Below are positions 56,554-64,000 of a stretch of DNA of 64,000 nucleotides, piece by piece. The stretch is taken from assembly GCA_003255065.1 (NCBI GenBank), contig QAOA01002493.1, forward strand, positions 259,621 to 323,620. The letters run 5' to 3'. Both the position numbers and the translations under genes were made by a program. The stretch's first letter is position 1. Every line of letters begins with the position of its first letter. Below the pieces are notes generated by a model. The model made no database searches and was not told where the DNA came from. It worked only from the letters and a program-made list of their open reading frames with translations. This DNA comes from Cercis canadensis. Lineage: Eukaryota > Streptophyta > Magnoliopsida > Fabales > Fabaceae.

Positions 56554-57687
56554 CTAAGAAACATTATCAACTTCTTCCTCCTCGTCCTCATCGCATAGTG
56601 CTCCATCTCTCACAACTTTGTAGGGGTTCAACCTGTCTTCACTCGTGTTTAATTCACCAAACTAGAGCCGAACTTGTTCAATACAGTTATTGAAATCAAA
56701 CATCATCCCCTCAACATAAGTGTCTGTGTTAGCATTGTCCATAGCCACTTTCATTCCATTATCTCCTTTTGCATAGTAGCCTTCACACCTTCAATCTCCC
56801 TTTCCTTCTCGGATAAGCACATCTAACACTCACTCAGCTTTTTTCTCGCTTCAACCAGCTCAACCTCTTTGTCTTCCAGCAATTTTTCCAACCTTCTTTT
56901 CTCACAATCCCAAACAACCCTAGCCCCTTCCCACTCTTTCTTGTCAAGCATGGTCGACTCAACAACCATTTGTAACTCTTTGCAGTTACTTTCTGCCTCG
57001 AACAGTTTCTGCTTAACATACTCCACCTCACTAACCATTCTTTCAACGCTATCTAGATTGGCGTTGAACTCCCCATAAAGATGTTCCATGGCCGTGGCAG
57101 AACGCAACATGTGCCTTTGGCAGAACTTAATCACAGATGTAGTTGGCACCTGTCGTAGGTTCTTTTTGTCCATCTCATTAGATAAGTATACCCATGATCG
57201 AAGAGACATCCATGCCCCGATTCCACATACTGAACAAGGGATCCGTAACATTTGTAACAGGGGCGCTAAAGTCACTAAAAGGAAAGTTTTGAATGGATCG
57301 TCCATCGTCACCATACCATTGAAAAGGAACATCCAGACCAATTGGAGGATCAGCAACCCGACAACACTTGTCTCCTATAGAAAAATTGCTTGTAGAAATA
57401 ACAACAGGAAGATTTACTGGAGGCGAAAAAACAAGTGGGACAACAGGTGTAGGAGTTGGAGAAATTGTCTCTTGACTCCTAGAGGAAAATCCACGGGTCA
57501 TGCGTGAGGAGACACTACCATCGCAACATAATGGACAACTCCTTCGCAATGAAGGACTTTCAACTCGAGCCTTTCCTCTATCGCTAGAACCTTCTCCTTG
57601 TTCATTTTTCCTCTGCAGAATTTTCTTCATATTAACACGAGGTATATCTCCACCTGCAAAAATAAAAAATGGAACATGAACATACAT
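56554..57687 (-). pseudogene. Antisense coiled-coil ORF of the Tat-type element (copy 3)
   Basis: Lies between pol and the 3' LTR on the opposite strand. A splice-acceptor-like TTTTTGCAG precedes GGDIPRVNMKKILQRKNEQG (about 57660 down). The frame runs through FSIGDKCCRVADPPIGLDVP to about 57190 and shifts there. It continues in VYLSNEMDKKNLRQVPTTSV, a heptad-rich coiled coil (VERMVSEVEYVKQKLFEAES, RLEKLLEDKEVELVEARKKL), then after another break LNPYKVVRDGALCDEDEEEE, ending at 56554. Few breaks over 1.1 kb suggest a protein-coding past. Additional antisense ORFs are a known property of Tat-lineage elements; the function is unknown. It is unlike the small acidic ORF of copies 1 and 2. Confidence 0.6.
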
Positions 57688-58244
57688 AGAAAATAGAAAT
57701 AATGGCTAGCTAGCCCAAAGCTTGCCCATTCGCAAAAAAAAAAAAAAAGAAAAAAAAAACCCTACCTAAGATATCCAATACTTTTAGTGGAGAGGAGATG
57801 AAGTGAGAAAAAACATAAATAGTTCCTTACACTGCGGTATCGCAATCTGATAGCTTTGGCGGAAAAGGAGTTCAGACGTTATTATATCAATTGAAGGGAA
57901 ACAGCAATTTACCATTGTCATTACAATAAAATGTTGTAGCACAATCCCTATTCTTCAAATGAATCCAAAAAAATAACTCATTCCACCTCTTTGTAGAAGA
58001 AGTCAATAGTTGTAGAAATTTTTTATCTCTTATTGCTCCCAAGGATACCCAACCACCAGTGTGGGATGCTACCTTAAAGCAAGGTGCAGAAGAATCTCTG
58101 AGGAGAGAAGCAAAGAATCGTAACAAATCTCTGCAAATTTTGGCATTGAATGAATATGTGTAGTACAACGAAATAATCTCTGCATTGAAAGAATCTTAGG
58201 CAAAATTCTTGCCCGTGAACTCTACAAAATATCAAGACATGAAT

Positions 58245-58405
58245 ATGTGCAGTTCGCCTAGTGTAGTTCGACCATGCACATGTGTAATTCACCCAACAAG
58301 TGTCGTTCGACCCTGCACATGTGTAGTTCGCCCAACAAGTGTAGTTTGGCCATGTATATATGTAGCTCGCCCAAGTGTAGTTCGCCCATGTAGCTCGCCC
58401 ATGGT
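58245..58405 (+). repeat. Tandem repeats before the Tat LTR (copy 3)
   Basis: Three to four units of the roughly 40-bp CATGTGTAGTTCGCCCAACA repeat plus shorter partial units, against about two and a half in copy 2. The plus-strand open frame across it (VVRPCTCV repeated) is a by-product of the repeat. Confidence 0.75.
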
Positions 58406-58471
58406 CAAGCTCGGCCAGTTCGACATTCAAAGCTCACCTAACCATTAAAACAACATGTAAAGTATGCCATT

Positions 58472-58904
58472 AAATTATTAGGGAAAAGTCCTAAAAAACC
58501 TCCTAAACTATGCTCTTATTGCACTTTGCCCCCCATGCTTCAAAAACGTAGAAAAGACCTCCTTGAACTTTCAAAATGTGCACTTTACCCCCCGACCCTG
58601 ACGTCCGTCTATTAATGTGCACATGATGTGATTAATCTGGGCTATAGTGCAATTTTGTAGGGGTATAAATGAAAATAAATTTATAAAAATTGTGGTCAAA
58701 AAGTAATATTTAAAGAATTTTGAGGTCAAATTATAATATTCAAATCCCTTTTTCCATCCATTAATGGACGGACGTCAGGGTCATGGGGGTAAAGTGCACA
58801 TTTTAAAAGTTCAATGAGGTATTCCTACGTTTTTGAAGCATGAGGGGTAAAGTGCAACAAGAGCATAGTTCATGAGGATTTTTAAGACTTTTTCCAAATT
58901 ATTA
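58472..58904. mobile_element. MULE-type MITE, family 1, copy c, with known empty site
   Basis: Element 58481-58895 (GGGAAAAGTCCTAAAAAACC at the left end) with perfect target duplication AAATTATTA at 58472-58480 and 58896-58904. Copy 2 of the host retrotransposon has the uninterrupted site with one AAATTATTA at 36379-36387, which confirms both the boundaries and the mobility of the family. Confidence 0.95.
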
Positions 58905-58956
58905 TTATGAGCTTTTTACACTTTGCATTCTTCAAACTTCAAAGCTCGGGGGCAAG

Positions 58957-59238
58957 TGATGAGGACCAGCCCAAAGCTAGTCGAGCTCCAAGCCCACTAG
59001 CCAATCGACAACACGTCGAATCTTTAGCACGACAAGGTGCCACCAGTTCAACTCCACAACTACTATAAATACACCCAGAATGTAGTCTAAGAGGTAACTT
59101 GTTAGAACTATACCTAAACTAGATTATCTCTCTTATCACTTACCTATTCTAACTTAAGCATCGGAGAGCCTTCCACGGCCCACTGTTGAGCTTGGCCTAT
59201 TGTAGGTACATCCAGCCCAAGCATTTCTGGCATCAACA
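58957..59238 (+). repeat. 3' LTR of the Tat-type element
   Basis: 282 bp, TGATGAGGACC to GCATCAACA, preceded by a polypurine tract. TATA box at 59064-59071. The sequence after 59238 is unrelated to that after 36721, so this is the outer end of the nest. Confidence 0.87.
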
Positions 59239-59978
59239 GGTGTTAAACAAGTTGAAGTACCACAACCCATTACCCAGATCCACTAGACCCAGGTTCTCCT
59301 AAAAAAAGTGTACAAGTTTCCAAGAGGAAGGGTATGAGTTTCTAAGAGCATGCGCAATGGGGGAAGAAATCCTTAATGTTGGAATGGAGATTATACTTGA
59401 CCAGAGCTTGGTGGTTGTTTTTCATGACAAGGACAAGGAACTTGGTGGTGTTGCGCGGGTCCACAAAGACCTCATTACCAATGGCAATGGCTTCGATTTG
59501 GGTGTGAGGGTGGTAAGCGACCTGCTCTGAAATTCCATTTCACTCAGAAACAACCTCGTTACCAATGACAATGGCTTCGATAGCAACAACTTTGATTTGA
59601 TTTTCAATTTGGGGAACAAATGGGAGAGAGGAAATCACGTGCAATGCACGTGTCATACTTAAGTTTTATTTTTTTTCTCAAAAAACTCATAAACTTCTAA
59701 TTAGGTCTTAATTATTTAATTGTCTTAAGTGCAATATTAACAACATTTTAATGTGAAGGGTGAATACTTTTTTTTTCTTCTATCACTTTAACACAAATCG
59801 TTAGTCTTTAAAAGGAGTTAGACTTTAAAATCAATTTATTCATTTTGTAAAATTTAAAAAACTAAACTGTTCCGTTTTAAAATAAGAAAATTAAAAAAAA
59901 TTAGCTAAAATAAAGAGATTAAACTTTAAATTTATATATACCTTAGTCTTTCAACATTACTTTATTTAACACACTAAC
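59239..59978. other. Intergenic; no gene supported
   Basis: Some coding-like sequence near 59440-59520 and a short imperfect duplication (CTCATTACCAATGGCAATGG and a variant near 59558), but no gene I can name. A CACGTG pair (CACGTGCAATGCACGTG, 59637-59653) forms a small palindrome. Confidence 0.4.
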
Positions 59979-60127
59979 CGAGGCGTTAGCCCAGTGGTTC
60001 CTCTCCATGTCTTAAGACTTAGGTGACCTTGGGACCGGGATCCAATCGCCACCTTAACCTCTTTCTGTTGGATTTCCTCCCTTTCCCATGAGCTCAGCTC
60101 TCCCCCTTCTAACTATAGGGTAAAAAA
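59979..60127 (+). mobile_element. Candidate tRNA-derived SINE
   Basis: A-box-like GTTAGCCCAGTGGTTC, a degenerate B box (CCGGGATCCAATCGCC) and a terminal A run after CTATAGGGT. Flanks (TTAACACACTAAC and ATTACACACAAC) resemble each other but are not a convincing target duplication. Confidence 0.45.
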
Positions 60128-62919
60128 AGAACATAATTACACACAACATTGGACTTTCCATCTCTTCAAATGCTGACAGTGCCTAGTGTGCGGTTTTAAC
60201 ACCGACTTAAATTTTATTTATTGTCATAAAGTGAAAACAAAAGTACGAGGGTGGCATATGACCGAAGAGACCGATAATTATAATCTTATCCCATAAAAGT
60301 GGGCCTTTGTGAAGTCGAAATGTCTAGATTGCCCCTATTCTTTTTTCAAAATGCCTGAACTAACCCCATGTAGTAAATTCAGATTTACCAATGCTTTGCC
60401 AGATAAGTTTATTAATGGACTGATATACCCTTCCACCCTCGGTAATGTATTGGAAAAGAACAGATTCTCAGGATCTATTGGGGGTCAAAACGTCTAATAG
60501 ATTTGCTGAAACGGCTACTCTTTTGATCCATGTTCCAGCGTGGATCCTCACGAATACACTTTTTTGAAATTTAGGTAGCTGCTCAAAGTATGGCATTATG
60601 GCCATGGTTTAGTTCAATATTACGAGATTGACCTCCATCCTATTAATAATATGAGTGAGTGGGTACAAATTTAAGGAAAAAAAGTGCTTCAATTCAAGGA
60701 ACAAAATTCATAATTATTTTAGATGACGAATAAATTCATACTATTAAGTTAATAATTTAATCATATGAACATAATATATTAATATCATAATATGTACTTT
60801 TTTCTGTTGCTATAATATATTTTTAAATATGAATTACATATTAATATACATATTCATGGTCAGTTTTTAAATACATTTAAGAACTAAATTCTCATATCAA
60901 ATATTTAATGAGGCAAAACTAGTCGAGCAGAAATGTTCAGGTCTTTAGCAAGTAAGAGTAGACACAATGGATCTAGTTACCAGAGCCACTCAAATTTCCA
61001 AAGATCTCATGGAGAAATTTTCATTTGAAGTATGTTGCTTTCTCACCTTTCTTTCTTGCCTTCGGCGTGGCTTAGCCCTTTTCTTTGTTGGTGGGAAAAT
61101 TTCCCTTAGGAATATAGATGTGAATGGTGTGGGTAATAAAGTGGAGTAAAAAAACTCATATTGGATAAGAAAAAAATATAAATGAGTTTGGAATATAATA
61201 TTTGTATTGGCTAAAATTCATGAGTTTAAGTTTTTGGGTTAAGTTGGTGTTAATTCAAATATATTATACACCACACACGTTTGTGGTCTCACATGACGAA
61301 TTTTCCTTAACAATTTCATGATTGGTTGTACTCCCTCTTCCTTTAATGAATTTTTTTTTTTTTAATCTATCTCTTGGCAAAAGTAGTATTATTTTACTTG
61401 CACTAAGGATGACANAATTCATGAGTTTAAGATTTTGGGTTAAGTTGGTGTTAATTCAAATATATTATACACCACACACGTTTGTGGTCTCACATGACAA
61501 ATTTTCCTTAACAATTTCATGATTGGTTGTACTCCCTCTTCCTTTAATGAATTTTTTTTTTTAATCTATCTCTTGGCAAAAGTAGTATTATTTTACTTGC
61601 ACTAAGGATGACATAGAATTAAAAAGTTGAAATAGAGTGAAATAAGGTGAGATAAATATAAAACTAAAGAAATATTTAAATTCAATTCATGTCAATATCA
61701 AAGAGTGAATTTGTTGAATTACCAAGGTTCTATAACATGAGGAATCAGATTTCTGTTACTTTGGCACACTGCTATTATCATTCCAATTTGGTATTTTCTG
61801 TAGTAACTAAAAGTACAAGTACTATTTTGGAGTTAACAAAGTTTCCCATGTAGTGAAATTGTTTTGAATAAAGTTCAACGTATCTTTTCAGATAAATGCA
61901 ACATTTTAAATGGGGCTCTTATATATTTGTTAAGATCAAAGTTTGTCATCTTTATAAGGAATTGTTTTTTGCTCATAATTATGACAATCAAGTCTTATAG
62001 TGATTTGGAATTTTTACTACACTTTACATTTGAAGAAAGATTGGCCAATTTAAATCTATTAAATGCATGCTAAAGCTGTTGGAGCTTCCTTTTTGTATTG
62101 TGTCTGAGAAGTTGTTGAAGTCAATTATTGAAAGTTTTGCTGCAAGGCTGAGAATCAGAATGGAATATGAAGAAAAGAAGAAAACATATGGCTACAATTA
62201 TGGGAAAAATAGGATAAGTTGTATGCATTCTATGGCTACAACTATTAGAATAGTAGGATAAGTTGTCTCCTGCAAATACTTAATGTAAGATTTTGGTATC
62301 TGTATCTTACAAATAATGAGACTGTAGGAGCAGTAATTCCTACACTAATACTCTATTTTTGTTTTTTTTTTTGCTTTGATTTGGCTTTCAACTTCCTTCT
62401 ATTGTTGTCTTCTTTTTTATTAATATCATTTCCTTTTGATTTTGTTATATGGATTTTTCCTTCATTTTATTATCAATGGATGTGTGTCCCTCCTTTGCTT
62501 ACTTCAAATATAGAAACTCTTCATTTGAAATTCCTTCTGGTACATTGTGGTTATCAATTTTAATTTCTTTTCTTTGTTTAATTCATGTTTGTGAAAAGGG
62601 TTTACAATTTGAGGTTATTTAGCTTTTGCTGAAAATCTGTCTTTATTATGTTTCTTGAAATGGACAGTATAGTTATATAGTTGTAAACATGATTATGTAC
62701 CAATAAATGTGTTGAAACCATATCCAGGTTTTTTTTTTTTATTGAGTTTAGGTCAAAAATTAATGCTTCACTATATAGTTTTACTGATCAAGAAAATTTT
62801 GTATGTTGTTTTTATTTCAGTCCTTAGATGGTAATGCAAAGTGTTGGACATATTGGATTGAAGGTGAGGATCTGTTGGAGAGTTTGGGCAAGTTTTTGTT
62901 ACAAGTATTTGGATGTGGA
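60128..62919. other. Intergenic; no gene supported
   Basis: Very AT-rich. Holds the artefactual duplication at 61215-61614. Short open frames near 61864-62261 have no recognisable domain. Confidence 0.5.
61215..61614. repeat. Artefactual duplication at N 61415
   Basis: 61215-61414 (about 200 bp) recurs at 61416-61614 with small differences in a T run. Intergenic. Confidence 0.85.
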
Positions 62920-63961
62920 TTACTTTTTGGCTTAAATATAGTTTTAGTTTCCCTATTTTTGGTGAAATGAACATTTTGGTCCCCCTATTTTCAAATAACA
63001 CTTTTTAGTCCTTTAAGTTTCACAAAATGAATGAATTGGTCCACATCTCTAACACTGTCAACAAATTAATGGTGGTGCTGATGTGGCAAACATGTAGCAG
63101 CCATGTGGATGTGGCAAACAAAATTTTTGACTTAATTGCAGTTTTGGTCCCCTATTTTGGTCATATGAATCTTTGAACAACACTTTTTAATATTTTATCA
63201 ACTAGAAAAAATAAATTGTCCCATAACATTTTATTAACTACAAAAATCAAAAGACATTATAATACTTTTAAGATCTAATTAATAAAATATATATTTTGAC
63301 TAATATTATTTACATATTAATAGTTACACCATTATTATATATCTCTTCCATAATAGTCCTTATGCTAGAGAAGTTAATTCCATTTAACCATGAATCTATT
63401 TGTTTTTGCTTCATGTGCTTTTTTCTAGTTCAATTCCATTTATGATGTGTTTTAAAAAAATTCCCCTGGTTCAATTCCATTCTAGTGCAATTCCTTATCT
63501 TCTCCATCAATGACAAACCGAATGGAGAGACAAAGAGGGTGAGATTAAGAGGGAGAGTGAATAATTTTTTTTTCACCACATCATTGCCACATGTAAGCCA
63601 TGTGTCTGCCATGTTAGCACTACTATTAGTTTTTAGACGAAGTTAAACTAATGGACCAATTTGTTCATTTTGTAAAACTTAAGGATTAAAAAAAGTGTCA
63701 TTTAAAAATAGGGGGACCAAAATGTTCATATAGGCAAAATATGGAGACCAAAACTATAATTAAGCCAAAAAAAAATTTCACATTAGTGCCATGTAGCTAC
63801 TAAGTGATGTCATGTTAGCACCACCATTAATTTTTTGACGATGTTAGGGATGTGAACCAATTCATTCATTTTGTGAAACTTGAGTGACTAAAAAGTTTCA
63901 TTTGAAAATAAGGAGATTGAAACGTTCATTTCACCAAAACTGCATCTAAGCCTTACTTTTT
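62920..63961. mobile_element. Foldback MULE-type element with perfect 9-bp target duplication
   Basis: Element 62929-63952 starts GGCTTAAATATAGTTTTAGT and ends in an inverted copy (TGCATCTAAGCC). TTACTTTTT at 62920-62928 and 63953-63961 is a perfect 9-bp duplication. Arms contain the words TTTTTAGTCCTTTAAGTTTC and GGTCCCCCTATTTT. A second, related element is nested inside. Confidence 0.88.
63129..63766. mobile_element. Nested foldback element
   Basis: Starts GACTTAATTGCAGTTTTGGT and ends ACCAAAACTATAATTAAGCC, an inverted pair close to the ends of 9315-9977. The flanks are A/T runs, so the target duplication is ambiguous. It splits the outer element 62929-63952. Confidence 0.65.
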
Positions 63962-64000
63962 TTTCTATTTTTTTTTTATATTTTTGAAAAAGGGAGATGA

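Larger units (their letters stand above)
57745..59238 (+). mobile_element. Tat-type gypsy element, 3' region plus LTR (copy 3)
   Basis: 57745-58077 matches 34494-34817; at 58078 it jumps to sequence homologous to 36050 onward, so about 1.24 kb present in copy 2 (including its antisense ORF) is missing here. Contains tandem repeats (58245-58405), a MITE (58481-58895), a polypurine tract (GCTCGGGGGCAAG, about 58944-58956) and the LTR 58957-59238. Confidence 0.8.

Noticed and set aside
58209..58448. Plus-strand ORF with repeated VVRPCTCV
   Set aside because: Translation of the 3' tandem repeat; in copy 2 the repeat number differs.
59422..59619. Minus-strand ORF of 65 codons
   Set aside because: No domain, and composition resembles the imperfect internal duplication there.
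1..64000. Intact nuclear tRNA or rRNA genes
   Set aside because: Only SINE-derived tRNA-like boxes were seen; none folds into a complete tRNA by eye.

Overview
The window is nuclear DNA from a flowering plant, most likely a eudicot. It is AT-rich, has one intron-split host gene, and is otherwise dominated by plant transposable elements: a Mutator-like DNA transposon, Ty3/gypsy elements of the Athila and Tat types, foldback MITEs, tRNA-derived SINEs and an endogenous pararetrovirus. I cannot name the species. All identifications come from reading motifs by eye.

Layout. 1-1382 is the 3' part of a Tat-type retrotransposon carrying a spliced antisense gene. 1383-3902 is intergenic, with a SINE and a candidate MITE. 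3903-15375 is an 11.5-kb Mutator-like element (MULE) with terminal inverted repeats and an imperfect 9-bp target duplication. It holds a decayed MuDR-type transposase on +, unrecognised small ORFs, a LINE-type endonuclease remnant, and a convergent decayed plant-mobile-domain (PMD, MAIN-like) gene on -. Three smaller inverted-repeat elements are nested in it. 15494-26016 (-) is the only apparently functional host gene: a seven-exon LIN/CERBERUS-like U-box E3 ligase whose stop codon lies 119 bp from the MULE end. 28700-34254 is a decayed endogenous member of Caulimoviridae in the order capsid, movement protein, protease, RT, interrupted by an Athila-like solo LTR with perfect GATTC target duplications.

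34255-59238 is a nest of gypsy elements. A second copy of the Tat 3' region ends in an LTR at 36440-36721. A short-LTR non-autonomous element begins at 36728. A complete, apparently intact 10.4-kb Athila-type element (41678-52073, -, target duplication CATAT) is inserted into it. A decayed Tat pol (RT, RNase H, second RNase H, integrase) follows at 52839-56024, then an antisense coiled-coil ORF and a third copy of the Tat 3' region ending in an LTR at 58957-59238. 59239-64000 is intergenic with a candidate SINE and a foldback element nested in another (62929-63952).

A technical point affects the whole annotation. Nine of the ten N gaps are each flanked by a nearly identical direct duplication of about 100-400 bp that abuts the N. 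These are almost certainly contig overlaps that were never merged, so apparent tandem repeats and ORFs across them are artefacts.
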